Origin: Martinezella rhizogenes
GTDB taxonomy: Bacteria; Pseudomonadota; Alphaproteobacteria; Rhizobiales; Rhizobiaceae
Length of the DNA stretch: 64,000 nt
Reading direction: 5' to 3'
Assembly: GCF_000799715.1 (NCBI RefSeq)
Contig: NZ_JUHG01000011.1
Coordinates: 62,001 to 126,000 of the forward strand
Shown here: piece after piece, positions 36,674 to 46,643 of the stretch
Layout of the letters: every line of letters begins with the position of its first letter
How positions within the stretch are numbered: the stretch's first letter is position 1
Translations under genes and position numbers: made by a program
Notes under the pieces: model-generated
Database searches by the model: none
Told to the model about the DNA's origin: nothing
What the model saw: only the letters and a program-made list of their open reading frames with translations

Positions 36674-37516
36674 GTGAGCGGCACGGAGAAGAACCAGCAG
36701 GCGACGGCGCCGATGGACAAGCTGTGGCAGGACGGCAACGGCGAGCGCGGCATGCACGAGCCCACCATGGTCGTCGATATCGCCGGCTTCGAAGGCCCGC
36801 TCGACCTGTTGCTGCATCTTGCCCGCACCCAGAAGGTCGATCTGTCGCGCATCTCGGTGCTGGCGCTGGTCGAGCAATATCTGTTGTTCATCGATACCGC
36901 CCGGCGAATCCGCATTGAGCTTGCCGCCGATTATCTCGTCATGGCCGCTTGGCTTGCCTACCTCAAGTCGAAGCTGCTCATTCCACAGCAGAGCAAGGAA
37001 GACGGCCCGAGCGGCGAGGAGATGGCGGCGACGCTCGCCTTCCGCCTGAAGCGCCTCGAAGCCATGCGGGATGCGGCGACGGGTCTCGTCAACCGCAATC
37101 GTCTCGGCCGCGATATCTTCGTGCGCGGCGCGCCGGAACATATCCCAGACCGACGCCGGTCCGCCTATGATGCCAGCCTCTACGATCTTCTGACCGCCTA
37201 TGCCGGTCTGCGCCAACGTCAAGCAGTCACGCAAGTGACGATCGAGCGACGCCAGGTCTGGTCGTTGGGCGATGCCCGTACGATCCTCAATCGAATGATC
37301 GGCGAGATTACCGACTGGACGGCTCTGGAACACTATCTGCTGCGCTATATGACCAGTCCCAGCGAGCGCGTCACCGCCATTGCCAGCGCCTTTGCCGCCT
37401 CGCTGGAGCTCGCGCGGGAGGGCAAGCTGGAAATCCGCCAGGAGGGCGCGTTCCAGCCACTCTACATGCGGCGCGGGCCAAAGCATGATGTCGATGAGCT
37501 TGAGGCTGCGGAATAG
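36674..37516 (+). CDS. scpA: segregation and condensation protein A
   Basis: A 280-residue kleisin subunit of the SMC-ScpAB condensin that organises and segregates the chromosome. The N-terminal kleisin motif is VVDIAGFEGPLDLLLHLARTQKVDLSRISVLALVEQYL (about residues 33-70). The C-terminal winged helix (VTAIASAFAASLELAREGKLEIRQEGAFQPLYMRR) binds the SMC head. The start is GTG 36674, giving MSGTEKNQQ. It is separated by eight bases from scpB. Confidence 0.94.
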   Translation: MSGTEKNQQATAPMDKLWQDGNGERGMHEPTMVVDIAGFEGPLDLLLHLARTQKVDLSRISVLALVEQYLLFIDTARRIRIELAADYLVMAAWLAYLKSKLLIPQQSKEDGPSGEEMAATLAFRLKRLEAMRDAATGLVNRNRLGRDIFVRGAPEHIPDRRRSAYDASLYDLLTAYAGLRQRQAVTQVTIERRQVWSLGDARTILNRMIGEITDWTALEHYLLRYMTSPSERVTAIASAFAASLELAREGKLEIRQEGAFQPLYMRRGPKHDVDELEAAE

Positions 37517-37524
37517 GTGCGGGT

Positions 37525-38238
37525 GTGAGCGGTTCTGATAACGATCAGCAAATGGATGACGATGCGGCGCCGGCGATCGATGAGCTCGTTCTGCGCGAAG
37601 CCGAACGCATCGCCGAAGCGCTGGTCTTTGCCTCTGCCCAGCCGGTTTCCGAGGGCTTCATCGCCGAGCGTGTGGCGCAGGGCGTCGATATCGGCTCCAT
37701 CATGCAGCGTTTGAAAGCCGATTATGCGATGCGCGGCGTCAATCTGATCCAGGTCGATGGCGCTTGGGCCTTTCGCACGGCCGCCGATCTTTCCTTCGTT
37801 ATTCGCCGCGATGACAGCGAGGCCCGGAAACTGTCGCGCGCGGCTCTCGAAGTTCTGGCGATCATCGCCTACCACCAACCTGTGACCCGCGCCGAGATCG
37901 AAGATATCAGAGGCGTGCAGACCTCCAAGGGTACGCTTGACGTGCTGATGGAAGCCGGTTGGGTTCGGTTTCGTGGACGTCGGCGTACGCCCGGCCGGCC
38001 GGTGACGCTGGGCACAACGAGGGATTTCCTCGATCATTTCGGTCTGGAAGAGTTGCGGGATCTGCCCGGTCTCGAGGAATTGAAGGGGGCCGGCCTGCTT
38101 TCCGGTCGTATCCCCGCCAATTTCAACGTGCCGTCGCCATTGATGAGTGACGAATTGACCGAGGACGAAGATCCGATCACGCAGATGGATCTGGAGGAGC
38201 TCGGTCTCCTGGCGCCAGGTGGCGCTTCGGACGATTAA
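37525..38238 (+). CDS. scpB: segregation and condensation protein B
   Basis: A 237-residue protein with tandem winged helices that dimerises and binds ScpA in the SMC condensin. The core motif is RAALEVLAIIAYHQPVTRAEIEDIRGVQTSKGTLDVLMEAGWVRFRGRRRTPGRPVTLGTTRDFLDHFGLEELRDLPGLEEL, positions about 110-190. The acidic C-terminus (TEDEDPITQMDLEELG) is usual in Rhizobiales. The GTG start at 37525 follows scpA closely, so the two are co-translated. Confidence 0.94.
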   Translation: MSGSDNDQQMDDDAAPAIDELVLREAERIAEALVFASAQPVSEGFIAERVAQGVDIGSIMQRLKADYAMRGVNLIQVDGAWAFRTAADLSFVIRRDDSEARKLSRAALEVLAIIAYHQPVTRAEIEDIRGVQTSKGTLDVLMEAGWVRFRGRRRTPGRPVTLGTTRDFLDHFGLEELRDLPGLEELKGAGLLSGRIPANFNVPSPLMSDELTEDEDPITQMDLEELGLLAPGGASDD

Positions 38239-38489
38239 GCCCAAGATCGGCGTCGTCAGCCCGCTCCGGCTGCTGGGCGGCCGATGAAGTTTTTTCCACA
38301 CAACAGTGTCAAGTCTCGGTTTTGCCATCAGCGCATGCGAATATGGAAGTCATTCTCCGGGTTTGGAGACGTTTGGCTATTGCATTGTCGCTCGCTATCC
38401 CCATAAGCGTCGATGCAGTATATTTTGGTGTTTGAAAAACAGTCACAAACGTCTTACATCGGGAAGACACTGAAATCGGAGTTATCGCA

Positions 38490-38699
38490 ATGGGTTCTCT
38501 AAGCATATGGCACTGGCTGATCGTCCTGGCCATCGCGCTGTTGTTGTTCGGCCGTGGAAAGATCCCGGAGCTGATGGGTGACGTCGCAAAGGGCATCAAG
38601 AGCTTTAAAAAGGGCATGAACGACGACGAAGAGACCACGCCGCCGGCGCAGACGACAACGTCCCGCACCGTCGAACACAAGGCCGACGAGTCGAAGTAA
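38490..38699 (+). CDS. tatA: Sec-independent protein translocase protein TatA
   Basis: A 69-residue pore-forming component of twin-arginine export. There is one N-terminal membrane helix ([14 protein letters not shown]), the FG hinge followed by [22 protein letters not shown] amphipathic helix, and a polar tail. ATG 38490 has CGGAG upstream. It is the first gene of tatABC, with 55 bases to tatB. Confidence 0.96.
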   Translation: MGSLSIWHWLIVLAIALLLFGRGKIPELMGDVAKGIKSFKKGMNDDEETTPPAQTTTSRTVEHKADESK

Positions 38700-38754
38700 T
38701 CATGTCGGGCGCGTCAGGGGCTGAAACGCTTGCTGCCGGCCCAGGAGCCTTTTT

Positions 38755-39441
38755 ATGTTCGATATAGGCTGGTCCGAGCTGCTGATTATCGCTGTGGTGG
38801 CGCTTGTGGTCATTGGCCCAAAGGAACTGCCGGCGACGCTACGGTCGATCGGCAAGATAACGACGCGTGCTCGAAAAATGGCGGGTGAATTCCGCTCGCA
38901 ATTCGATGAAGCCATGCGCGAGGCGGAGCTGGACGATGTGCGCCAGACGATCTCCGACGCCCAGAAGCTCAATCCAGTCAATTCATTGCGTGAGGCAATG
39001 AACCCGTTGCGGCAGATGGGCAACGAGATCAAGGCGGATTTGCAGCGTTCGACGACGTCGGACAATCCCGCCGCCACGTCTACCCCGGCTGAACCGGTTT
39101 CCGAACCGGCCATGGGACTGCCGGAAACGCCGTCTGTTGCTCCCGCGATAAGCGGAGCACCGGCGGTGGCCGCGCCGGCACCGGTTGTCACTGCTCAGGA
39201 GGCACCGGCAAAGCCAAAGGCTGTGCGCAAGCCACGGGCAAAGCTACCCGCCAAGACGGATGAGGTGGCTGCCGCGGTGGTCGCAACCCCAGTTGTCGCG
39301 GAAAAACTGAAACGTGCGCCGCGCAAGGTCGCCGCAGCTATCACCGAGGTTCCCGTCGCCGCGGCCCCCAAGAAGCGCGTAACCGCCGTCAAGACCGCAA
39401 CGACTGCCAAGACAACGCCTAAAAAGAAGGACAAGGCATGA
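38755..39441 (+). CDS. tatB: Sec-independent protein translocase protein TatB
   Basis: A 228-residue TatB, which with TatC recognises twin-arginine signals. The N-terminus is [35 protein letters not shown] with the typical Glu in the helix and the GPKELP hinge. An amphipathic helix ([27 protein letters not shown]) follows. The C-terminal half is a long Ala/Pro/Lys-rich tail ending [10 protein letters not shown], common in rhizobial TatB. GGAG precedes ATG 38755. Its stop overlaps the tatC start by four bases. Confidence 0.95.
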   Translation: MFDIGWSELLIIAVVALVVIGPKELPATLRSIGKITTRARKMAGEFRSQFDEAMREAELDDVRQTISDAQKLNPVNSLREAMNPLRQMGNEIKADLQRSTTSDNPAATSTPAEPVSEPAMGLPETPSVAPAISGAPAVAAPAPVVTAQEAPAKPKAVRKPRAKLPAKTDEVAAAVVATPVVAEKLKRAPRKVAAAITEVPVAAAPKKRVTAVKTATTAKTTPKKKDKA

Positions 39442-40265
39442 CGGGTGATATTGACGATAAGCCGCAGCCGCTTATCGAACACCTCATGGAACTGCGCACG
39501 CGGCTGATCTGGTCGCTGGTAACGTTCTTCATCGCCTTCGTCGCTTGCTTCGCCGTTGCCAAGCATCTCTTCAATTATCTGGTCTACCCCTATAAATGGG
39601 CCGTCGTCTGGGCTCACCTCGACGTCTCCAAGGCCGAGCTGATTTACACTGCGCCGCAGGAATTCTTCTTCACGCAAGTGAAGGTTGCCATGTTCGGCGC
39701 CTTGGTCATCGCGTTCCCGGTCATTGCCGCGCAGATCTACAAGTTCGTGGCGCCCGGCCTCTACAAGAACGAGCGTGGCGCCTTCCTGCCGTTCCTGATT
39801 GCATCGCCGATCCTGTTTATCATGGGCGCGGCGCTGGTTTATTTCTTCTTTGCTCCCATGGTCATGTGGTTCTTCCTGAAGATGCAGCAGGTGCCGGCCG
39901 ACGGTCAGATCGGCATTGCGCTGCTGCCGAAGGTCTCGGAATATCTGAGCCTGATCATGACGCTGGTCTTTTCCTTCGGCCTCGTCTTCCAGTTGCCGGT
40001 CATCACCACGCTGCTTGCGCGCGTCGGCCTGTTGACATCGACCTGGCTGGCGGAAAAGCGCAAGTTTGCGATCGTCTTCGCTTTCATCGTAGCGGCAGTG
40101 CTGACGCCGCCGGATCCGATGTCCCAGATCGGCCTTGCAGTGCCGACGATCATTCTCTACGAGATTTCCATCTATGCGGCGCGACTCGTGGAACGCCAGC
40201 GTGCCCGGCAGACGGCTGCGGAAAATGACGAGACGTCCGATGTCACCAAGACGGATAGTGTCTGA
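39438..40265 (+). CDS. tatC: Sec-independent protein translocase protein TatC
   Basis: A 275-residue six-helix membrane protein that is the receptor for twin-arginine signals. The signature N-terminus is [30 protein letters not shown]. The periplasmic loop carries [44 protein letters not shown], including the conserved Phe-Glu-region equivalents, and [23 protein letters not shown] is near the end. ATGA overlap with tatB indicates translational coupling. CpdB at the window's left edge carries a likely substrate signal. Confidence 0.96.
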   Translation: MTGDIDDKPQPLIEHLMELRTRLIWSLVTFFIAFVACFAVAKHLFNYLVYPYKWAVVWAHLDVSKAELIYTAPQEFFFTQVKVAMFGALVIAFPVIAAQIYKFVAPGLYKNERGAFLPFLIASPILFIMGAALVYFFFAPMVMWFFLKMQQVPADGQIGIALLPKVSEYLSLIMTLVFSFGLVFQLPVITTLLARVGLLTSTWLAEKRKFAIVFAFIVAAVLTPPDPMSQIGLAVPTIILYEISIYAARLVERQRARQTAAENDETSDVTKTDSV

Positions 40266-40364
40266 GCGACGGGTCGGAAACGTCCTTCATAAGGGTTTGC
40301 CAATTCGATCTCCGACCGAACTCTCGATCGGAGCTATAGTCATGTGTAACGACCTGGAACGACG

Positions 40365-41648
40365 ATGCTTGATATCAAATGGATTCGTGAGAATGCCGAG
40401 GTTTTGGATGCAGCGCTTGCCAAGCGCGGTGCCGAGCCTTTGTCGCAAGGCCTCATCGCGCTTGACGAGAAGCGCCGCTCCATCATTCAGTCCGTTCAGG
40501 ATATGCAGTCCCGTCGCAACGCCGCCTCGAAGGAGATCGGTGCTGCTCTGGGGCAAAAGAACGCCGAGCTTGCCGAGAGACTGAAGGGCGAGGTTGCCGA
40601 GATCAAGACGTCGCTTCCGGCAGCGGAAGAGGAAGAGCGCGTGCTGACGGCCGAGCTCAACGATGCCCTGTCGCGCATCCCCAATATTCCGCTCGATGAT
40701 GTCCCGGTCGGTAAGGACGAACACGACAATGTCGTCAAGCACTCCTGGGGCGCCAAGCCGACCTGGAACCACAAGCCGAAAGAGCATTACGAAATCGGCG
40801 AAGCGCTCGGCTACATGGATTTCGAGCGGGCAGCCAAGCTCTCCGGCTCGCGCTTTACCGTGTTGACCTCGCAGCTCGCTCGCCTGGAACGGGCGCTCGG
40901 CCAGTTCATGCTCGATCTGCATACCAGCGAGCATGGCTATACCGAAGTCAGCTCGCCGCTGATGGTACGCGACGAGGCGATGTTCGGCACCGGCCAGTTG
41001 CCGAAATTTGCAGAGGACTCGTTCAGGACCACGGGTGGGCACTGGCTGATCCCGACTGCCGAAGTGACGCTCACCAATCTCGTCTCCGGCGATATTCTCG
41101 ACCAGGAAAAACTACCATTGCGCTTCACGGCGCTGACGCCGTCCTTCCGCTCGGAAGCGGGCTCTGCCGGCCGTGATACGCGTGGCATGCTGCGCCAGCA
41201 CCAGTTCTGGAAATGCGAGCTCGTCTCGATCACCGATGCCGAAAGCTCGATTGCCGAGCATGAGCGCATGACCGCCTGCGCCGAGGAAGTATTGAAGCGT
41301 CTCGGCCTGCATTACCGCGTCATGACGCTGTCGACCGGCGACATGGGCTTCGGTGCGCGCAAGACCTACGACCTCGAAGTCTGGCTGCCGGGGCAGGATA
41401 CCTATCGCGAGATATCCTCCTGCTCGGTCTGCGGCGATTTCCAGGGCCGGCGGATGAATGCGCGCTATCGCGGCAAGGACGACAAGGGCACGAAATTCGT
41501 GCACACGCTCAATGGCTCCGGCACGGCGGTCGGCCGCTGCCTGATCGCCGTCCTTGAGAATTATCTGAACGACGACGGCTCGGTCACTGTCCCGGACGCA
41601 CTGCTGCCATATATGGGTGGTGTGAAGAGGATCGAAAAAGCAGCATAA
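40365..41648 (+). CDS. serS: seryl-tRNA synthetase
   Basis: A 427-residue class II synthetase charging tRNA-Ser (and the precursor for selenocysteine where used). The N-terminal coiled-coil tRNA arm spans roughly residues 25-100 ([31 protein letters not shown]...). The class II motifs are visible: [53 protein letters not shown] (motif 2) and [20 protein letters not shown] (motif 3). ATG 40365. surE follows after 16 bases. Confidence 0.97.
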   Translation: MLDIKWIRENAEVLDAALAKRGAEPLSQGLIALDEKRRSIIQSVQDMQSRRNAASKEIGAALGQKNAELAERLKGEVAEIKTSLPAAEEEERVLTAELNDALSRIPNIPLDDVPVGKDEHDNVVKHSWGAKPTWNHKPKEHYEIGEALGYMDFERAAKLSGSRFTVLTSQLARLERALGQFMLDLHTSEHGYTEVSSPLMVRDEAMFGTGQLPKFAEDSFRTTGGHWLIPTAEVTLTNLVSGDILDQEKLPLRFTALTPSFRSEAGSAGRDTRGMLRQHQFWKCELVSITDAESSIAEHERMTACAEEVLKRLGLHYRVMTLSTGDMGFGARKTYDLEVWLPGQDTYREISSCSVCGDFQGRRMNARYRGKDDKGTKFVHTLNGSGTAVGRCLIAVLENYLNDDGSVTVPDALLPYMGGVKRIEKAA

Positions 41649-41664
41649 GACTGGCGGTGGGGCG

Positions 41665-42438
41665 ATGCGGATACTTCTGACCAATGACGACGGCATTCAT
41701 GCCGAAGGGCTGGCAGCCTTGGAACGTATCGCCCGCACCATGTCGGATGATGTCTGGATCATCGCGCCGGAGACGGATCAGAGCGGGCTTGCCCATTCGC
41801 TGAGCCTTTCCGAACCGCTACGCCTGCGTAAGGTTTCCGACAAGCATTATGCGTTGCGCGGCACGCCGACGGATTGCGTCATCATGGGCATCCGCCAGGT
41901 CTTGGACATCAAGCCGGATCTGATCCTGTCAGGCGTCAATTCCGGTTCCAACGTCGCTGACGACGTCACCTATTCAGGAACGATTGCCGGTGCGATCGAG
42001 GGCACGCTGCAAGGCGTACGTTCCTTCGCTTTGAGCCAGGCCTATGTGCATGAGAATGGCACGCGCGTTGTTCCCTGGGAAGTGGTCGAGGCGCATGCGC
42101 CGGCGCTCCTCGGCAAGCTTATCGAGATCGACCTGCCGGATGGCACGTTCCTCAACCTGAACTTCCCGAACTGCCGCCCAGACGAAGTCTCCGGTACTGA
42201 AGTCACGGCTCAGGGCAATCTCGCCTTCAATCTGCAGGTCGACGAGCGCGCCGACGGACGCGGTTTCCCCTATTACTGGCTGCGCTTCGGCGAGCGCAGC
42301 GGCATCTTTCGCCCCGGCACGGATATCCATGCGCTGAAACAAAATCGCATTTCGGTAACTCCTTTGAAACTCGATTTGACGGATTATTCGGTGCAAGACC
42401 GCGTCGCGCGGGCGCTCGGGCATGGAGTAGCGGATTGA
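41665..42438 (+). CDS. surE: 5'/3'-nucleotidase SurE
   Basis: A 257-residue metal-dependent nucleoside monophosphatase linked to stationary-phase survival. The N-terminal [16 protein letters not shown] carries the metal-binding Asp-Asp pair. [21 protein letters not shown] and [11 protein letters not shown] follow, and the [25 protein letters not shown] motif contains the conserved Asn. Start ATG 41665. Its stop overlaps the start of the pcm gene by four bases (TTGA), an arrangement widespread in proteobacteria (surE-pcm). Confidence 0.96.
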   Translation: MRILLTNDDGIHAEGLAALERIARTMSDDVWIIAPETDQSGLAHSLSLSEPLRLRKVSDKHYALRGTPTDCVIMGIRQVLDIKPDLILSGVNSGSNVADDVTYSGTIAGAIEGTLQGVRSFALSQAYVHENGTRVVPWEVVEAHAPALLGKLIEIDLPDGTFLNLNFPNCRPDEVSGTEVTAQGNLAFNLQVDERADGRGFPYYWLRFGERSGIFRPGTDIHALKQNRISVTPLKLDLTDYSVQDRVARALGHGVAD

Positions 42439-43088
42439 CACCTCGTTTGGTCGAGAAGGAAGGCTTCGCAGCCGTTGTGTTGCGGCTGCGGGCCGAAGGC
42501 ATATTGGACATCGATTTGATGACGGCCGTCGAGCAGACGCCGCGCCTGCCGTTCGTGCCGCTGCAATTTACCGATGATGCCTATTCCAGCCGTACGATCC
42601 CGATCGAATGCGGTGCCTTCATGGAAGGCATCGATCTCGTGGTTCGCATTTTGCACAGCCTGAAAATCAAGCCGGGCCATCGTGTTCTCGAAATCGGAAC
42701 CGGTAGCGGCTTCACCGCCGCCGTCATGGGCCGCATTGTCGAGCGGGTGCTGACGGTCGATCGTTACAAGACCCTAACGACAGCCGCGCAGCAGCGCATG
42801 GATACGCTCGGCCTGCGCAACGTCATCATCCGCCAGGCGGATGGCAGCGTCGGTCTGCCGGGCGAGGGCACCTTCGACCGCATCCTGGTGACGTCGGCCT
42901 TCACCGCCATGCCGCGCTTCTATGCCGATCAATTGGTGTCCGGCGGATCGATGATCGCGCCGCTGATGCTTTCGGACGATGTTTGCCGCATGGTACGTCT
43001 CACCAAGACGGGCAGCCGTTTCGAGCGCGAGGAACTCTTCGACGTTCCGTATCAGCCAATCGTGCCGATGCTCGCCTCTTATCTTTAA
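42435..43088 (+). CDS. pcm: protein-L-isoaspartate O-methyltransferase
   Basis: A 217-residue SAM-dependent methyltransferase that initiates repair of isoaspartyl residues in aged proteins. Motif I is [29 protein letters not shown], and [30 protein letters not shown] contains the family's later motifs. The substrate loop is [19 protein letters not shown], a variant of the usual SQP-YIVAxM. The start is TTG 42435 overlapping the surE stop, which couples translation. The surE-pcm pairing supports the name. A second PCMT-fold gene lies at 20185. Confidence 0.87.
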   Translation: MTPRLVEKEGFAAVVLRLRAEGILDIDLMTAVEQTPRLPFVPLQFTDDAYSSRTIPIECGAFMEGIDLVVRILHSLKIKPGHRVLEIGTGSGFTAAVMGRIVERVLTVDRYKTLTTAAQQRMDTLGLRNVIIRQADGSVGLPGEGTFDRILVTSAFTAMPRFYADQLVSGGSMIAPLMLSDDVCRMVRLTKTGSRFEREELFDVPYQPIVPMLASYL

Positions 43089-43258
43089 GACCAAATTTGG
43101 ATCGAAATGCCTGGCGCATTCGGCATGCGCGGCGGAATCATTTTCTATGGTTAGCAATTCCTCAAAAAAACACATGTGGTGCCAGTGCTTTAACCGCATG
43201 GTAAGATTAACGCGCTTTAATCGACCCATAAACAGTTGCGTCTCAAGTGGGTCGAGTC

Positions 43259-44965
43259 ATGAGTTTCAGTCTTTCTTCAAACTTCGGTAAATCGGCAGGG
43301 AAAGTCCTGGTGGCCATTCTCCTGGCGAGCACCGCGACAGCTTGCAGTTCAGACACGACGCGCTTCGGCGGGCTCTTTGCTGGCTCGCCGGATCGGACGA
43401 CGACAGGCTCCATCAACCGCGGTGGGCCGAGCAACCTGGATGAAAGCGCCGTGCCGAGGGCCGACGTTGCCCAGGGCGGCGGCTACAATCAGCAGCAGGA
43501 TTATTCGCAGCAGTCCGCGCCAGCCGCGCGGACCTATCCGAATTCTCCGGCCGGCTACAATCCTTCCTACTCCAGCGCCCGCGTATCGACCGCTCCGGTC
43601 GCGATCCAGCGTTCCGATCTGGCGGCCCCGACGGCCTCTGCGGCACCGGCTCGTTCACGCGGAATGTCCAATTCAGAAGATCAGGCGCTCGCCCAGCCTT
43701 TGCCGGCATCGCGTGGCAGGCAGGCGGCTTCCCACATGGAGCCGGCTTTGGCTTCGGACACGACGTCGGCTGGTGCGCTCAGGGCGCCTTCCGCTACGAC
43801 AACCTCTTCCGGCTGGACGACGGTGAATGCGCCGAGCGTTACCTTGCAACAAGGCGAAAACATCGATCTCCTGTCGCGTCGTTACGGCGTTCCTGCAAAG
43901 GAAATCCTGCATGCCAACGGCTTGAGAAACAGTGCCGGCGCTCAGCCCGGCCAGCAGATCATCATTCCGACCATGAACGGCGCAGGGGTTTCGAGCCCGG
44001 CGAAGGTTGCTTCGGAAGCGACCGATCTTTCCAGGGGCGGCAAGATGCCAGGTCCGGCCAAGGCTCCCGAGCAGGACGCTGCCGTGCTGCCATCCAACGG
44101 CCAGTTACGCGGCAAGTCGCAGGCCGGCCTCGCCGATCCGAACAAGCTCGCCGCCGGCAATGGCAAGGGTCCGCAGCCGAAGGGTAATGGTACTTATGTC
44201 GTCAAGCCCGGTGACTCGCTCGCCAGGATTGCTCGCAATACCGGTGTCAGCGTCGATGAATTGAAGCAGGCAAACCGTATGAAGTCGGGTGAGGGTGTCC
44301 GCGTCGGACAGGCCCTCAAGCTGCCGCATGGCGCCGCTGGCGGCGCCGATTCGATCAAGACTGCGTCCATCGAGCCGCAGAAGTCCGCTGTTAAGGCAGT
44401 CGCCGAACAGAAGGAAGTCGTCGAAGCCGCTGTCAAGCCGGTAGCGAAGGCGAGCGCCAAGGTCACCACCACTGAATCGGCTCCGGATTCCGCCAAGCCG
44501 CAGGCCGTCGCAAGTGCCGCGCCAACACAGTCGGTGAGCGATGCCGCGACCAAGTCCGACGTCTCGGCTGACGCGCCGGAAGCGACCGGCATCGGCAAAT
44601 ATCGCTGGCCGGTTCGCGGCGCGGTCATCGCTGGCTACGGCTCCAACGTCAACGGCAGCCGCAACGACGGTATCGATATCTCGGTTCCTGAGGGAACGCC
44701 GATCAAGTCCGCCGAGAATGGTGTCGTCATCTATGCCGGCAATGGCCTGAAGGAACTTGGCAATACGGTCCTCGTGCGTCACGACGATGGCACGGTCACC
44801 GTCTACGGCCATGCTGATGCGCTGAGCGTCGCTCGGGGCCAGAAGGTCCAGCGCGGCCAGACGCTTGCGACGTCAGGCATGAGCGGCGACGTCAAGCAGC
44901 CGCAGCTTCACTTCGAAGTTCGCAAGAATTCGGCCCCGGTCAACCCAATGACCTTCCTTGAATAG
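43259..44965 (+). CDS. NlpD-like LysM/M23 (LytM) domain protein
   Basis: A 568-residue exported protein. The N-terminal hydrophobic segment VLVAILLASTATACSSD has a lipoprotein-like cysteine. Two LysM repeats (LQQGENIDLLSRRYGVPAKEILHANGL and VKPGDSLARIARNTGVSVDELKQANRM) bind glycan, and Ala/Lys-rich linkers separate them from a C-terminal M23 domain. In that domain the first zinc ligand, normally His in HxGxD, is Asn (SRNDGIDIS), while YGHAD and LHFEVR keep their His. As in E. coli NlpD, this suggests an amidase activator rather than a hydrolase. ATG 43259 is preferred over GTG 43247. It follows pcm after 170 bp. Confidence 0.88.
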   Translation: MSFSLSSNFGKSAGKVLVAILLASTATACSSDTTRFGGLFAGSPDRTTTGSINRGGPSNLDESAVPRADVAQGGGYNQQQDYSQQSAPAARTYPNSPAGYNPSYSSARVSTAPVAIQRSDLAAPTASAAPARSRGMSNSEDQALAQPLPASRGRQAASHMEPALASDTTSAGALRAPSATTTSSGWTTVNAPSVTLQQGENIDLLSRRYGVPAKEILHANGLRNSAGAQPGQQIIIPTMNGAGVSSPAKVASEATDLSRGGKMPGPAKAPEQDAAVLPSNGQLRGKSQAGLADPNKLAAGNGKGPQPKGNGTYVVKPGDSLARIARNTGVSVDELKQANRMKSGEGVRVGQALKLPHGAAGGADSIKTASIEPQKSAVKAVAEQKEVVEAAVKPVAKASAKVTTTESAPDSAKPQAVASAAPTQSVSDAATKSDVSADAPEATGIGKYRWPVRGAVIAGYGSNVNGSRNDGIDISVPEGTPIKSAENGVVIYAGNGLKELGNTVLVRHDDGTVTVYGHADALSVARGQKVQRGQTLATSGMSGDVKQPQLHFEVRKNSAPVNPMTFLE

Positions 44966-44988
44966 GTAGTGCGTCTCAAGGAGTCTGC

Positions 44989-45016
44989 AAAAAGCCCGGT
45001 CACCGCCGGGCTTTTT
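44989..45016. terminator. bidirectional terminator between the NlpD-like gene and the DUF815 gene
   Basis: A perfect 11-bp stem AAAAAGCCCGG (44989-44999) / CCGGGCTTTTT (45006-45016). It gives a T-tract on both strands and serves the two convergent genes. Confidence 0.88.
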
Positions 45017-45042
45017 GTCGTTTGAGGCTCAAAAAACAGTGA

Positions 45043-45915
45043 TCAATCCCGCTCGAGCACGATCCTCTGTCGCCCGGCCAGATCCTGGATATATTGCCAG
45101 GCCACGCGCCCGGAGCGGGCGCCACGGGTGGTCGCCCATTCCAGTGCTTCATGATGCATCTGGTTCCGGTCGAGGCTGAGCTTGAAGTGATCGGCATAGG
45201 CATCGATCATCTGCAGATAGTCTTCCTGGCTGCACTTGTGGAAGCCGAGCCAGAGACCGAAGCGGTCTGAGAGGGAGACTTTTTCCTCGACGGCTTCCGA
45301 CGGGTTGATGGCTGTCGACTGCTCGTTCTCCATCATGTTGCGCGGCAGCAGGTGGCGGCGGTTGGATGTGGCGTAGAACAGCACGTTGTCCGGTCGTCCT
45401 TCGATGCCGCCATCCAGCGCCGCCTTCAGCGACTTATAGGCGGTATCGTCATGGTCGAAGGAGAGGTCGTCACAGAAGAGGATGATGCGGTGCGGCGCAG
45501 CCTTTAGGATATCGAGTAGCACCGGCAGCGAGGAGATATCCTCGCGATGCACTTCGATCAGCTTCAGTGAAATGCCGGTGGCGCGGCGCACATCCTCGTG
45601 CACGGCCTTGACGAGCGAGGACTTGCCCATGCCGCGCGCGCCCCAGAGCAGGACATTGTTGGCGGCGAAGCCTTCGGCGAAGCGCAGCGTGTTCTCGTGG
45701 AGGATGTCGCGGACATGATCGACGCCGCGAATGAGGGTAAGAGCTACGCGGTTCGGCCGGGAAACCGGTTGTAAATGTAGCCGGGTAGGGGACCAGACGA
45801 AGCAGTCGGCGGCGCTCCAGTCGTTGATGGCTGGCGGCGGGCCGGCCAGGCGTTCGAGCGCATCGGCGAGACGGCGGACTTCCGCAAGGATCAGGGCGTT
45901 TTGGTTTGCGGTCAC
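45043..45915 (-). CDS. DUF815 family AAA-type ATPase
   Basis: A 290-residue cytoplasmic P-loop ATPase of the DUF815 group. Walker A is WGARGMGKSSLVKAV and Walker B is ILFCDDLSFDHDDTAYKSLKAAL. The sensor region is FYATSNRRHLLPRNM, and an Arg appears in LSDRFGLWLGFHKC. The biological role of the family is not established. GTG 45915 has GGAGGA at six bases. It is divergent from yajC-secDF, an arrangement I recall as common in Rhizobiales, but no functional link is shown. Confidence 0.85.
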   Translation of the reverse strand: MTANQNALILAEVRRLADALERLAGPPPAINDWSAADCFVWSPTRLHLQPVSRPNRVALTLIRGVDHVRDILHENTLRFAEGFAANNVLLWGARGMGKSSLVKAVHEDVRRATGISLKLIEVHREDISSLPVLLDILKAAPHRIILFCDDLSFDHDDTAYKSLKAALDGGIEGRPDNVLFYATSNRRHLLPRNMMENEQSTAINPSEAVEEKVSLSDRFGLWLGFHKCSQEDYLQMIDAYADHFKLSLDRNQMHHEALEWATTRGARSGRVAWQYIQDLAGRQRIVLERD

Positions 45916-46121
45916 CGTTTTTCCTCCAGAACGTTAGTCAAGAAAGTTGTAAAATGCACCTTGTGTTGTCGGGTATCATGCTCCCTCCAGGCTCGAAAGG
46001 CTAAGAGGCCGGGAAAACGGTACGGTTCGCGGCTGTTTTTGTTGCAATCGCTATGATCGCAACTATATTCCGGCAACCTGACGCGGGCCGAGTTCCCGCA
46101 AGGAATTCAAGGGAGTTTTTG

Positions 46122-46472
46122 ATGTTTATTACCAACGCATACGCGCAGAGCGCAACAGATACAGCCACGAGCGTCTTCGGCGGTTCCGGCTTTGAAATGA
46201 TCATCCTGTTCGTGCCGCTGATGGTCGTTTGGTATTTCCTCCTCATCCGTCCGCAGCGCGCGCAGGCGAAGAAGCGTGATGAAATCCTGAAGAACATTCG
46301 CCGCGGCGATCAGGTCGTCACGGGCGGCGGCATCGTCGGCAAGGTCACCAAGGTTGTCGACGACAAGGAACTGGAAGTGGAAATCGCCGAGGGCGTGAAA
46401 ATCCGCGTCGTCCGTAGCGCCATCTCGGAAGTGCGCGTCAAGGGCGAACCCGTCAAGGCGGACGCCGCATAA
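46122..46472 (+). CDS. yajC: preprotein translocase subunit YajC
   Basis: A 116-residue accessory protein of the SecDF complex. A short N-terminus (MFITNAYAQSATDTATSVFGGSG) precedes one membrane helix (FEMIILFVPLMVVWYFLLI) and the signature RPQRAQAKKRDEILKNIRRGDQVVTGGGIVGKV. ATG 46122 has AGGGAG at six bases; the frame is open to 46053, but that extension is not conserved-looking. secDF follows on the same strand, so the pair forms one operon. Confidence 0.95.
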   Translation: MFITNAYAQSATDTATSVFGGSGFEMIILFVPLMVVWYFLLIRPQRAQAKKRDEILKNIRRGDQVVTGGGIVGKVTKVVDDKELEVEIAEGVKIRVVRSAISEVRVKGEPVKADAA

Positions 46473-46643
46473 GGACTTGATAAGAGGGCGGGCCGACAAG
46501 GCCTGCCTTTCCTTGTGCATGGCTTCGAAAATCTGAATCGACTTTTCCAAGCGATTATGCGCAAATTCAAGGTGTTACTGCGTCCCTTGCGTGCTTGGAT
46601 GCATGCGGGACGTCGTAAGAAAAAGCCCAAACTCGAGAGAGCG

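Noticed and set aside
45916..46643. A SecM/ApdP-type ribosome-arrest leader upstream of yajC or secDF
   Set aside because: Such leaders with an RAPP motif are known upstream of sec genes in some Rhizobiales. Here the upstream frames are either 16 codons (MHLVLSGIMLPPGSKG) or in-frame extensions of yajC and secDF, with no RAPP.
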